From QHCE01 sp041743105 (lineage in GTDB: Bacteria > Actinomycetota > Actinomycetes > Mycobacteriales > QHCE01), in contig JBGTNI010000052.1 in assembly GCA_041743105.1 (NCBI GenBank), positions 1 through 21,058 of the forward strand: a stretch of DNA of 21,058 nt. The letters run 5' to 3'. The notes below the pieces were generated by a model, which saw only the letters and a list, made by a program, of their open reading frames with translations, was not told where the DNA came from and made no database searches. Below, piece by piece: positions 13,592 through 20,873 of this stretch; the first letter of the stretch is position 1, and every line of letters starts with the position of its first letter. Position numbers and translations under genes: made by a program.

Positions 13592-13816
13592 GTGAAACCC
13601 GACATTCACCCCGACTACCACGACACCCAGGTGAACTGCTCCTGTGGAGCTTCCTTTGCCACGCGTAGCACCGCCAAAAACGGCGTTATCAACGCTGAAG
13701 TCTGCTCGCAGTGCCACCCCTTCTACACCGGTAAGCAGAAGATCCTCGACACAGGCGGTCGCGTGGCGCGCTTCCAGCGTCGTTACGGCAAGGCCAGCGA
13801 CAGCGCTGCCAAGTAA
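13592..13816 (+). CDS. rpmE: 50S ribosomal protein L31, zinc-binding form
   Basis: A 74-residue ribosomal protein of the large subunit. Four cysteines, Cys16 and Cys18 (NCSCG) with Cys38 and Cys41 (VCSQCHPF), form the zinc site, so this is the C+ type, usually replaced by a C- paralogue under zinc starvation. The C-terminus TGKQKILDTGGRVARFQRRYG is characteristic. The start is GTG at 13592, with AAGGAAG 6 nt upstream; the frame extends to 13556 but those codons are unlike L31. It sits between rho and prfA as in M. tuberculosis, and prfA starts 2 nt after its stop. Confidence 0.97.
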   Translation: MKPDIHPDYHDTQVNCSCGASFATRSTAKNGVINAEVCSQCHPFYTGKQKILDTGGRVARFQRRYGKASDSAAK

Positions 13817-13818
13817 CG

Positions 13819-14949
13819 GTGACGAAGTCTGGCAATACGTCTAGTACCACCGGCGCGACTGCCGATGCTGCGCACGCCGACACTCATACAGATCGCATCA
13901 CCGGTCTGATAGCAGAGCATGCGGACCTGGAACGTGAACTAGCCGATCCGGCGGTACACACCGACGCGGCGCGTGCCCGTCGCTTAGGTCGTCGCTACGC
14001 CGAACTCGGCCCGATCGTTGCCACAGTGCGGGAGCTGGATGCGGCTCGCGGCGACCGTGAGACTGCCGGCGAACTTGCAGATGAAGATGCCAGTTTCGCG
14101 GTCGAAGTCGAGCAGCTCGCCGCTCGTATCGGCGAGCTGGAAAGTACGTTGCGCGAGTTGCTCGTGCCCCGCGATCCCAATGACTCCAAAGACGTGATCA
14201 TGGAGATCAAGGCTGGTGAAGGCGGCGAGGAATCCGCGCTGTTCGCCGGAGATCTGCTGCGCATGTACACCCGTTACGCCGAACGACACGGGTGGAAGAC
14301 CGAGATCATCGACGTCACCGAATCCGACCTTGGCGGTTACAAAGATGCCGCGGTCGCGGTGAAGTCCAAGGCCGGTAGCTCACCCGACGGCGTGTGGGCG
14401 CGGTTGAAGTATGAGGGTGGCGTCCATCGCGTGCAGCGGGTGCCGGTGACCGAATCGCAAGGTCGGATTCACACTTCGGCCGCCGGCGTCATGGTGATGC
14501 CTGAGGCCGAAGATGTGGATGTGAACATCGGCGCGAACGACTTACGCATCGACGTGTATCGCTCGTCGGGTCCAGGTGGGCAGAGCGTGAACACCACCGA
14601 CTCCGCTGTGCGCATTACCCACCTCCCCACCGGCATCGTGGTGTCGTGCCAGAACGAGAAAAGCCAACTGCAGAACAAGGAACAGGCGCTGCGTATCTTG
14701 CGGGCGCGCCTGCTGGTTGCCGCGCAGGACGAAGCAGACGCCGCCGCGAGCGATGCGCGGCGATCGCAGGTCCGTACCGTGGACCGGTCGGAGCGGGTAC
14801 GTACCTATAACTATCCCGAGAACCGGATCTCTGACCATCGGGTGAACTTCAAGGCCTACAACCTCGATCAGGTACTCGACGGTGATCTGGATGCGGTGCT
14901 CGACGCGCTGCGCGTGGCCGACACTGCCGCGAAGCTGGCAGCTGAGTGA
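13819..14949 (+). CDS. prfA: peptide chain release factor 1
   Basis: A 376-residue RF1 that reads UAA and UAG stop codons and triggers peptide release. The GGQ catalytic motif is at about 252-254 (SSGPGGQSVNTTDSAVRITHLPTG); its glutamine is the target of PrmC, encoded next door. The codon-recognition region (HRVQRVPVTESQGRIHTSAAGVMV) and the C-terminal RTYNYPENRISDHRVNF are typical. The GTG start lies 2 nt after the rpmE stop with no Shine-Dalgarno sequence, so translation is likely coupled. An extra ~18 residues at the N-terminus compared with M. tuberculosis RF1 (357) may mean a later start, but no better one is evident. Confidence 0.97.
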   Translation: MTKSGNTSSTTGATADAAHADTHTDRITGLIAEHADLERELADPAVHTDAARARRLGRRYAELGPIVATVRELDAARGDRETAGELADEDASFAVEVEQLAARIGELESTLRELLVPRDPNDSKDVIMEIKAGEGGEESALFAGDLLRMYTRYAERHGWKTEIIDVTESDLGGYKDAAVAVKSKAGSSPDGVWARLKYEGGVHRVQRVPVTESQGRIHTSAAGVMVMPEAEDVDVNIGANDLRIDVYRSSGPGGQSVNTTDSAVRITHLPTGIVVSCQNEKSQLQNKEQALRILRARLLVAAQDEADAAASDARRSQVRTVDRSERVRTYNYPENRISDHRVNFKAYNLDQVLDGDLDAVLDALRVADTAAKLAAE

Positions 14950-14961
14950 GCTCGGCACGCA

Positions 14962-15858
14962 GTGACTCAGCCAGCACGTCGTGCAGGGGTACGAGACGAA
15001 GTGCGCGCTGCGGCTGCGCAGCTTTCAGCCGCAGGTGTGCCGTCCCCTCGCAATGATGCCGAACTGCTTGCCGCTTTCGTACTTGAGATTTCTCGAGCCG
15101 AGCTGCTGCGCGGCATCGTGCTCGGGAATACGTGGGTTACCCCTGCTCAGCGCGATAGGTTCACTGGCCTAGTAGTGCAGCGAGCGCGACGAGTGCCGCT
15201 GCAGCATCTCACCGGTGTGGCACCGTTTCGGCGACTGGAGCTCGCCGTGGGGCCGGGCGTCTTCGTGCCACGCCCGGAGACCGAACTCCTGGCCGGCTGG
15301 GGGATCGAGCTACTGGATTGCCTGCAACGCATCGCACCCGCTCAGGTAGTCGATCTCTGCGCCGGGTCGGGGGCGATCGCTTTCGCGGTAGTGACGGAGA
15401 CCGCCAACGTTAACGTTCACGCGGTGGAGTGCGAGCCGGAGGCGTTGGTGTGGCTACAGCGCAATCTAGTCGACTGCGAACCGGCTGATGGTTCCAGTGT
15501 CGCTATGGTGCGCGGTGACGCTACCGCCGCTGACACCTTGGCGCAGCTTGACGGCAACGTTGACCTTGTGCTGTCCAATCCGCCGTACATCTCCCGAGAT
15601 GAGGATGTGGCCGACGAAGGAAAGTTCTTCGATCCGCCGAGCGCGCTCTGGGCCGATGACGATGGCTTGAGCATGGTCGCGGCAGTGGCGGTTCGGGCCG
15701 CCGCGTTGCTGCGACCCGGTGGCTGGTTCGGTGTGGAGCACGGTGAAAGCCAGGGTGAGCGAGTCCGTGCGCTGTTGTGCCCCGCTACGTGGCAGAACGC
15801 GTTCACCCACCCCGATTTCACCGGCAGAGACAGGTTCACCACCGCCCAGCGGATGTGA
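14962..15858 (+). CDS. prmC: peptide chain release factor N5-glutamine methyltransferase
   Basis: A 298-residue SAM-dependent enzyme that methylates the GGQ glutamine of release factors and raises termination efficiency. The hallmark catalytic NPPY motif is at 206-209 (LSNPPYIS). The SAM-binding motif VVDLCAGSGAIAFAV and the preceding VFVPRPETELLAGW are both standard for PrmC, as is the N-terminal helical substrate domain. The GTG start is 12 nt after the prfA stop. It ends the rho-rpmE-prfA-prmC run and converges on xseB with a 21-bp gap. In M. tuberculosis a Sua5/YrdC-type gene follows, so gene order changes here. Confidence 0.96.
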   Translation: MTQPARRAGVRDEVRAAAAQLSAAGVPSPRNDAELLAAFVLEISRAELLRGIVLGNTWVTPAQRDRFTGLVVQRARRVPLQHLTGVAPFRRLELAVGPGVFVPRPETELLAGWGIELLDCLQRIAPAQVVDLCAGSGAIAFAVVTETANVNVHAVECEPEALVWLQRNLVDCEPADGSSVAMVRGDATAADTLAQLDGNVDLVLSNPPYISRDEDVADEGKFFDPPSALWADDDGLSMVAAVAVRAAALLRPGGWFGVEHGESQGERVRALLCPATWQNAFTHPDFTGRDRFTTAQRM

Positions 15859-15879
15859 GAGTCGGTAAGCTCCTACTGC

Positions 15880-16158
15880 CTATGCCTCTTCGCTTCGTCT
15901 CGAAGTGATGGTCGCGAGGCGTTTACGGGCACCGTCGAGCCATTCCTGACAAACAGTCGCCAGTCGCTCGCCGCGTTCCCAGAGCTTGAGGGATTCCTCA
16001 AGCGTGATCCCGCCGGCCTCAAGCTTGGTCACCACGGCGGCCAGCTCGTCGCGTGCCTGCTCATAGGACTGCGCTGCGTCAGCCTCATCGGTGCTGGCTA
16101 GCGACTCTGTTTCTAGTGGATCTGTCTCTGAGGACTCTGTCGTTGATTTCTTCGGCAC
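15880..16158 (-). CDS. xseB: exodeoxyribonuclease VII small subunit
   Basis: A 92-residue protein whose family core is about residues 31-80: SYEQARDELAAVVTKLEAGGITLEESLKLWERGERLATVCQEWL, two helices that bind the coiled-coil arm of XseA. The first 30 residues are acidic, Ser/Thr-rich and probably disordered. The start is GTG at 16158 with only a weak AG-rich site upstream. It lies 20 bp downstream of xseA on the same strand. Together they form the single-strand-specific exonuclease VII, which trims DNA ends in mismatch and recombination repair. Confidence 0.94.
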   Translation of the reverse strand: MPKKSTTESSETDPLETESLASTDEADAAQSYEQARDELAAVVTKLEAGGITLEESLKLWERGERLATVCQEWLDGARKRLATITSRRSEEA

Positions 16159-16178
16159 TCGATCACTCTACGGTGTGC

Positions 16179-17432
16179 TTACTCAATGCGTGCGCTACGT
16201 TCGCCGCCCGCCAGCCGCAGCCGCACGCGCTCTCCGACGTCCACGTCGTTGGGTTGCCGGACGACCGCACCGCCGGCTTGCTGCACGATCGCGTAGCCGC
16301 GGTCCAGCGTGGCCTGGGGTGAGAGCGCGCCTACCCGAGCTCGCAGCTGGGTCAGCTCAGTCGCGGCCATGTCGAGCCGGTGTGTCACACATCGTCGAGC
16401 CTTGCTGATGAGGTTGCTGACGTCGTCGTCGCGCACCTGGACCATAGTGAGCGGCCGCGCGAACACTGGGCGACTGCGCACCGCGTGGAGCCGCTGCCAT
16501 TCGCGGTCCAGGAACGTGACTATGCAGCGCCGTGCCCGGTCACGCAGTGTGATCAAGTGCTGTGTCTGCTCGGCTAGGTCGGGAACCACGCGCTTACCGG
16601 CATCAGTGGGAGTGGAGCAGCGTACATCTGCCACGAGATCCAACAGCGGGGAATCGGGTTCGTGTCCGATCGCGCTGATCACCGGCGTGCGGCAGCCGAA
16701 CACGGCCCGGCAGAGTGTTTCGTCGCTGAACGGCAACAGATCCTCCACCGAGCCCCCGCCGCGAGCTACCACGATCACATCCACCTCGGGATGCGCGTCG
16801 AGTTCGGTCAGCGCCGCCATAACCTGCGGCACGGCAGATGTGCCTTGCACCGCAACGGTGCGTATCTCAAATCGCACCGCTGGCCAACGTCGGGTGGCGT
16901 TCTGCAGTACATCGCGCTCGGCGGCGCTGGCACGACCGGTGATCAAGCCCACCCGATGCGGCAGGAACGGCAGTGGACGTTTGCGTTCGGGCGCGAAGAG
17001 GCCCTCGGCGGCCAGCAGTGCCTTAAGTCGTTCCAGGCGTGCCAGTAGCTCACCGATTCCGACCGCGCGGAACTCGGATGCTCGCAGTGACAGCGTGCCT
17101 CGGGCGGCGTAGAAGTCCGGTTTCGCCCGCGCCACGACGCGGGAACCTTCGGTGAGCCCATCGACCACGTCGCGTCGACAGGTGACGAGCAGGCTTATCT
17201 CCGCGGCCGGGTCGCGTAACGTGAGGAAGGCCGTGGGTGAACCCGGACGACGGTTTAGCTCAGTGATCTGCCCCTCGACCCAGACTTCACCCAGGCGAGA
17301 GATCCACCCGCCAATTTTCTGGCTCACTACCCGCACCGGCCACGGGCTCTCGGCAGTTGAACGCGTAGTCGAGGACTGTGCCGTCGATAAGCGTGCCGCC
17401 TCGACGCGGGCTGGGGCAGTGGTATCAGTCAC
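16179..17432 (-). CDS. xseA: exodeoxyribonuclease VII large subunit
   Basis: A 417-residue catalytic subunit. The N-terminal OB fold (VWVEGQITELNRR...PTAFLTLRDPAAEISLLVTC) is at about 50-90. The catalytic domain carries the conserved VGLITGRASAAERDVLQNATRRWP, IVVARGGGSVEDLLPFSDE and PVISAIGHEPDSPLLDLVADVRCSTPTDA. A long helical arm (about 290-370) and the C-terminal strand LDRGYAIVQ follow. The start is GTG at 17432. A TATGCT on the minus strand 8 nt before it is a likely -10. It diverges from ispH across only 32 bp, an arrangement common in actinobacteria, and is followed by xseB. Confidence 0.96.
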   Translation of the reverse strand: MTDTTAPARVEAARLSTAQSSTTRSTAESPWPVRVVSQKIGGWISRLGEVWVEGQITELNRRPGSPTAFLTLRDPAAEISLLVTCRRDVVDGLTEGSRVVARAKPDFYAARGTLSLRASEFRAVGIGELLARLERLKALLAAEGLFAPERKRPLPFLPHRVGLITGRASAAERDVLQNATRRWPAVRFEIRTVAVQGTSAVPQVMAALTELDAHPEVDVIVVARGGGSVEDLLPFSDETLCRAVFGCRTPVISAIGHEPDSPLLDLVADVRCSTPTDAGKRVVPDLAEQTQHLITLRDRARRCIVTFLDREWQRLHAVRSRPVFARPLTMVQVRDDDVSNLISKARRCVTHRLDMAATELTQLRARVGALSPQATLDRGYAIVQQAGGAVVRQPNDVDVGERVRLRLAGGERSARIE

Positions 17433-17464
17433 GGCGTACGAGCATACGTGGTGTAAGCACTATC
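17433..17464. promoter_or_regulatory. compact divergent promoter between xseA and ispH
   Basis: Only 32 bp separate the two divergent start codons. On the minus strand TATGCT (17446-17441) could be the xseA -10, giving a leader of 0-2 nt. On the plus strand TAAGCA (17454-17459) is a weak -10 candidate for ispH. Both mRNAs would be leaderless or nearly so, and each promoter's -35 would lie in the other gene's coding region. Confidence 0.35.
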
Positions 17465-18487
17465 ATGGGCACCATGGCGACGCAGAGCGGTATGGCAGCT
17501 CAGACGAGCACCGCGTCCAAACGGGTCCTGCTCGCCGCTCCGCGCGGCTACTGTGCTGGTGTCGACCGTGCGGTGGTAACGGTGGAGAAGGCCCTTGAGC
17601 ACTTCGGCCCACCGGTGTATGTCCGTAAGCAGATCGTGCACAACAGACATGTGGTGGCCTCGCTGGAGAAACGCGGCGCGATCTTCGTGGAGGAAACCGA
17701 CGAGGTTCCCGAGCACTCGGTGGTGGTGTTTTCCGCGCACGGCGTGGCGCCTGAGGTGCATGAGCAGGCCAAGGCCCGGAATCTGCGCACGATCGACGCT
17801 ACCTGTCCGCTGGTCACCAAGGTGCACAACGAAGCTCGCCGCTTCGCCGCCGCCGACTATGACATTCTCCTGATCGGCCATGGGGAACACGAGGAGGTCG
17901 TCGGCACCCTCGGCGAGGCACCCACGCAAACCCAGGTCGTGGAAACTCCGGACGCGGTCTCCGAGGTGACGGTGCGCGATGAGTCCAAAGTTGTCTGGCT
18001 ATCGCAGACCACGCTGAGTGTGGACGAGGCCATGGAGACGGTCGGCCGACTGCGACAGCGGTTCCCACTGTTGCAGTCCCCGCCCAGCGACGACATCTGC
18101 TATGCCTCCCAGAACCGACAGCAGGCCGTGAAACAGATCGCTCCAGAGTGCGGCCTAGTCCTCGTGGTGGGCTCACACAACTCCTCTAACTCCGTGCGGC
18201 TGGTGGAGGTAGCGCTAGAGGCGGGAGCGGCAAGCTCCTATCTGATCGACTACGCGACCCAGATTGAGCCCGACTGGTTGGACGGTGTCCAGACGGTAGG
18301 AGTCACCTCCGGGGCGTCGGTACCCGAGGAACTGGTGGACGGTGTGCTTGGGCGCCTTGCCGAGTGCGGTTACTCCGATGTGCAGACCGTGACGACGGCG
18401 GAGGAGAAGCTCATCTTCTCGCTTCCGCAGCAGCTCAAGCGGGAGATGCGCGGCACGCCGACAGCTCCACTGCCTGAGAAGTTATGA
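17465..18487 (+). CDS. ispH: 4-hydroxy-3-methylbut-2-enyl diphosphate reductase
   Basis: A 340-residue iron-sulfur enzyme (LytB), the last step of the non-mevalonate isoprenoid pathway, producing IPP and DMAPP. The three cluster-binding cysteines are Cys30 (APRGYCAGVDRAV), Cys114 (DATCPLVTKVH) and Cys212 (DDICYASQNRQ). Catalytic and substrate motifs HNRHVV, SAHGVAP, VGSHNSSNSVRL and VTSGASVPEELVDGV are present. The frame is open to 17378, but the longer version would cross the divergent xseA start; ATG 17465 or 17474 is the likely start, with no ribosome binding site. A vapBC-type module follows on the same strand. Confidence 0.96.
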   Translation: MGTMATQSGMAAQTSTASKRVLLAAPRGYCAGVDRAVVTVEKALEHFGPPVYVRKQIVHNRHVVASLEKRGAIFVEETDEVPEHSVVVFSAHGVAPEVHEQAKARNLRTIDATCPLVTKVHNEARRFAAADYDILLIGHGEHEEVVGTLGEAPTQTQVVETPDAVSEVTVRDESKVVWLSQTTLSVDEAMETVGRLRQRFPLLQSPPSDDICYASQNRQQAVKQIAPECGLVLVVGSHNSSNSVRLVEVALEAGAASSYLIDYATQIEPDWLDGVQTVGVTSGASVPEELVDGVLGRLAECGYSDVQTVTTAEEKLIFSLPQQLKREMRGTPTAPLPEKL

Positions 18488-18507
18488 GTGCCGCGACGCG
18501 CATCCTC

Positions 18508-18589
18508 CTGACACTGTCAGCTGCTCGGGAAGCGGATCGAAACGTTGGAAACTGACGAATGTGTCAGCTATGCTTGAGATATGACACAT
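18508..18589 (+). promoter_or_regulatory. vapBC module 3 promoter with clustered TGACA/TGTCA operators
   Basis: TTGGAA (18545-18550) and TATGCT (18569-18574) form a good promoter with an 18-bp spacer. TGAGAT follows and then the antitoxin ATG at 18581, so the mRNA is probably leaderless. Half-sites TGACA/TGTCA recur as inverted pairs: CTGACA-C-TGTCAG (18508-18520), CTGAC/GTCAG (18552-18556, 18563-18567), and ATGTGTCA/TGACACAT (18559-18566, 18582-18589), the last spanning the -10 and start codon. TGTCAGCT is also repeated directly at 18515 and 18562. This fits cooperative autorepression by an AbrB-type antitoxin; binding is inferred. Confidence 0.65.
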
Positions 18590-18853
18590 GCAACGCTCCT
18601 GGTCAATGATCAAGGCCGAGTGACTATTCCCGTTCATATACGTCAGAAGCTTGGAATCAGGGCCGGTTCCTCCGTTGTCGCCTATGTCCAGGACGGCCGT
18701 CTGATTCTGGAGGACCGCGACCATCTGGCCGCCCGCGTTCAGCGCGAGGCCGTCGCCTCGCGAACCACTGCCGGCAGCGTCGTAGACGACCTGATTGCCG
18801 ATCGCCGGGGCCAAGCCAAGCGCGAGCAAGCGGAAACGGAAGCTAGCCGGTGA
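18581..18853 (+). CDS. vapB: AbrB/MazE-family antitoxin (VapB type, module 3)
   Basis: A 90-residue protein with an N-terminal SpoVT-AbrB swapped-hairpin DNA-binding domain at about residues 4-48: LLVNDQGRVTIPVHIRQKLGIRAGSSVVAYVQDGRLILE, matching the family pattern of GRVTIP followed by R-LGI-GS. The charged C-terminal half (about 49-90) should neutralise the toxin. It is unrelated to the ribbon-helix-helix antitoxins of modules 1 and 2. The ATG at 18581 sits 6 nt after a -10 element and has no ribosome binding site. The stop overlaps the toxin start (GTGA). It lies downstream of ispH, with a promoter of its own. Confidence 0.9.
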   Translation: MTHATLLVNDQGRVTIPVHIRQKLGIRAGSSVVAYVQDGRLILEDRDHLAARVQREAVASRTTAGSVVDDLIADRRGQAKREQAETEASR

Positions 18854-19227
18854 TCGTCTTCGACACCTCCGCCGTTCTCGCATTCCTTTACGCGGAGCCA
18901 GGTCACCAAACGGTGCAGTCCCTCCTCGACAAGGGGCGCATCAGTGCAGCCAACTGGTCTGAAACACTGCAGAAGATCGCTTTCCACGGCGGCGACTCGC
19001 AGCGGCAAGGAAGCTTGCTGATGGTGCTCGGTCTCACTGTCGAACCGCTCACCGGAGTAGATGCCGAACGTGCCGCGCAGCTCTACCCAACGACTCGAGA
19101 AGCCGGCCTCTCACTAGGTGACCGCTGCTGCCTTGCCCTTGCTCACCGCTTACGCGCGCCTGCGGTAACGGCCGATCGGGCGTGGGCGGACGTCGACGCT
19201 GGAATTGAGCTGCGCCAAATTCGCTGA
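18850..19227 (+). CDS. vapC: VapC-type PIN-domain toxin (module 3)
   Basis: A 125-residue PIN-domain RNase toxin with the acidic active site intact: Asp5 (VFDTSAVLAFL), Glu39 (AANWSETLQKIA), Asp91 (LSLGDRCCLALAHRL) and Asp109 (VTADRAW). The sequence type (LGDR-CLALA...TAD-AW) is the common VapC group usually paired with AbrB-type antitoxins, as here. The start is GTG inside the antitoxin stop codon (GTGA, 4-bp overlap), implying translational coupling. It converges on glnA, with two strong hairpins in the 92-bp gap. Confidence 0.9.
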   Translation: MIVFDTSAVLAFLYAEPGHQTVQSLLDKGRISAANWSETLQKIAFHGGDSQRQGSLLMVLGLTVEPLTGVDAERAAQLYPTTREAGLSLGDRCCLALAHRLRAPAVTADRAWADVDAGIELRQIR

Positions 19228-19253
19228 GCCCACTGCCATGAGCGTGACACCAC

Positions 19254-19280
19254 GGCCGCTTTTTGGTGCAAAAACCGGCC
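19254..19280. terminator. bidirectional terminator hairpin between vapC and glnA
   Basis: GGCCG-C-TTTTTG (19254-19265) pairs with CAAAAA-C-CGGCC (19269-19280): eleven pairs with one C-C mismatch and a 3-nt loop. The T and A runs lie within the stem. It sits between two convergent genes and could act in both directions. For glnA (minus strand) it follows the hairpin at 19282-19303, so that stem is trailed by GGGCCGGTTTTT. Confidence 0.6.
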
Positions 19281-19281
19281 C

Positions 19282-19303
19282 TCCTGTCACGTTCGTGGCA
19301 GGA
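19282..19303 (-). terminator. glnA terminator hairpin
   Basis: TCCTGTCAC (19282-19290) pairs with GTGGCAGGA (19295-19303) across a 4-nt loop: nine pairs including one G-T. It begins 16 bp past the glnA stop on the minus strand and is followed after 7 nt by TTTTT, so it can serve as an intrinsic terminator for glnA. Confidence 0.65.
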
Positions 19304-19319
19304 AGCCCGTCGCGTCTGC

Positions 19320-20744
19320 TTACAGGTCGTAGTAGAGCGCGAACTCGTGGGGAGTGGGCCGCAATCGAATGGGGTCGACTTCTTCGGTGCGTTTGTAGTC
19401 GATCCAGGTTTCTAACAGGTCGGTCGTGAAGACGTTGCCGACGAGCAGGAACTCATGATCGGCTTCCAATGAATCCAGCACCGCCGGTAGCGAACTGGGA
19501 ACCTGGGCCACGTCCAGCAACTGCTCGGGTGGCAGCTCGTAGAGATCTTTGTCCACTGGCGCCGGTGGTTCGATTTTGTTCTTTACCCCGTCGAGGCCGG
19601 CGAGCAGCATCGCCGAGAACGCCAGGTACGGGTTAGCGGACGGGTCGGGGACCCGGAACTCGATCCGCTTAGCCTTAGGGTTGCTACCGGTGATCGGGAT
19701 CCGGGTGCATGCCGAGCGGTTGCGTTGCGAGTACACCAGGTTCACCGGCGCCTCGAACCCTGGCACTAGTCGCCGGTAGGAGTTGACCGTGGGGTTGGTG
19801 AACGCTAGCAGCGATGGCGCATGCATGAGCAGCCCCCCGATGTACCAGCGCGCCGTGTCCGAGAGGCCCGCGTATCCCACCTCGTCGTAGAACAATGGTG
19901 TACCTTCACGCCACAAACTCTGATGGGTGTGCATGCCAGAACCGTTGTCGCCGAACAGCGGCTTAGGCATGAACGTCGCGCTCTTACCCGCGGCCCATGC
20001 GGTGTTCTTCACGATGTACTTAAACAGCATCAGCTTGTCGGCCGACGCCAGCAGAGTGTCGAAGCGATAGTTGATCTCGGCCTGTCCGGCAGTGCCCACT
20101 TCGTGGTGTGCCCGCTCCACCTCGATGCCGGCACCGATCAGGTTGCGAACCATCGCATCGCGCAGGTCCGCGAAGTGATCGGTCGGTGGCACGGGGAAAT
20201 AGCCACCCTTGTGGCGAGGTTTGTAACCGCGGTTTCCGCCTTCTTCCTCACGCCCGGAATTCCAGGCACCTTCGATCGAGTCGAGGTAGTAGTAGGCGCT
20301 GTGGGCGTTGGTGTCGTGACGCACCGAATCGAAGACGTAGAACTCTGCTTCAGCACCGAAGTAGGCGCTGTCGGCCACACCACTGCCAGCCAGGTAATGC
20401 TCGGCCTTCTTGGCGATGTTGCGGGGATCGCGGGAGTACGGCTCGTGGGTGAACGGGTCATGGATGAAGAAGTTCAACGCCAGGGTCTTCTCGGCGCGAA
20501 ACGGATCGATGTAGGCTGACGTCACGTCGGGCAGCAGCAGCATGTCCGATTCGTGAATCTGCTGGAATCCTCGAATCGAGGAGCCGTCGAAAGCCAGCCC
20601 TTCGGTGAAGATGTCGTCGGTCACCGATTCCACCGGTACGTTGAAATGCTGCATCACGCCAGGAAGATCGCAGAACCGAACATCTAAAAACCGCACCTCC
20701 TCGCGGGAGAGGTAGCTGAGCAACTCATCGGAACCGGCGAACAT
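19320..20744 (-). CDS. glnA: glutamine synthetase type I (adenylylated form)
   Basis: A 474-residue enzyme that condenses glutamate and ammonia, using ATP, into glutamine. Family signatures: FDGSSIRGFQ near the N-terminus, FGAEAEFYVFD with metal-binding glutamates, HHEVGTAGQAEINYRFD, the ATP-binding KPLFGDNGSGMHTHQSLW, and NRSACTRIPITGSNPKAKRIEFR. Tyr402 in KDLYELPPE is the adenylylation site, so activity is probably controlled by GlnE. It closely resembles mycobacterial GlnA1. The ATG at 20744 has a strong ribosome binding site (GGAGG, 4 nt away). Upstream lie an 11-bp tandem repeat and a GlnR-like box. The RDD gene diverges from it, as beside glnA1 in M. tuberculosis. Confidence 0.98.
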   Translation of the reverse strand: MFAGSDELLSYLSREEVRFLDVRFCDLPGVMQHFNVPVESVTDDIFTEGLAFDGSSIRGFQQIHESDMLLLPDVTSAYIDPFRAEKTLALNFFIHDPFTHEPYSRDPRNIAKKAEHYLAGSGVADSAYFGAEAEFYVFDSVRHDTNAHSAYYYLDSIEGAWNSGREEEGGNRGYKPRHKGGYFPVPPTDHFADLRDAMVRNLIGAGIEVERAHHEVGTAGQAEINYRFDTLLASADKLMLFKYIVKNTAWAAGKSATFMPKPLFGDNGSGMHTHQSLWREGTPLFYDEVGYAGLSDTARWYIGGLLMHAPSLLAFTNPTVNSYRRLVPGFEAPVNLVYSQRNRSACTRIPITGSNPKAKRIEFRVPDPSANPYLAFSAMLLAGLDGVKNKIEPPAPVDKDLYELPPEQLLDVAQVPSSLPAVLDSLEADHEFLLVGNVFTTDLLETWIDYKRTEEVDPIRLRPTPHEFALYYDL

Positions 20745-20772
20745 TTATCCTCCATTGCATTACGACGCGTAC

Positions 20773-20794
20773 TGGCAAAACGGTGGCAAAACGG
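20773..20794. repeat. 11-bp perfect tandem repeat upstream of glnA
   Basis: TGGCAAAACGG occurs twice with no gap (20773-20783, 20784-20794), 29 bp upstream of the glnA start. The 11-bp unit is about one helical turn, so a regulator bound to both copies would contact the same DNA face. It may lie in the glnA mRNA leader or overlap a proximal promoter. It could also be plain slippage. Confidence 0.75.
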
Positions 20795-20857
20795 GCCGCG
20801 ACGAGCGCGCGGGCGCTTCAGCGTAGCCTTATCGGATTGCGGTGCGAAGTCATTCGT

Positions 20858-20873
20858 GTTTCCGCATTGTTAT
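20858..20873 (-). promoter_or_regulatory. candidate GlnR box upstream of glnA
   Basis: On the minus strand ATAAC-AATGCG-GAAAC matches the actinobacterial GlnR half-site pair (gTnAC, six bases, GaAAC) well. A further weak pair follows at the same spacing (GACTT, then GCAAT). It is about 115 bp before the glnA start, a suitable place for activation under nitrogen limitation. GlnR itself is not in the window; the match was judged by eye. Confidence 0.5.

Noticed and set aside
16309..17112. 267-codon open frame on the plus strand under xseA
   Set aside because: Ser/Arg-rich translation with no domain, antisense to conserved exonuclease VII motifs; a shadow frame.
18508..18520. Palindrome CTGACA-C-TGTCAG as an ispH terminator
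   Set aside because: A 1-nt loop cannot form a stable hairpin and no T-run follows; the shared half-sites with the vapBC3 operators make an operator more likely.
19821..20519. 232-codon plus-strand frame under glnA
   Set aside because: Antisense to well-conserved glutamine synthetase sequence; no family resemblance.
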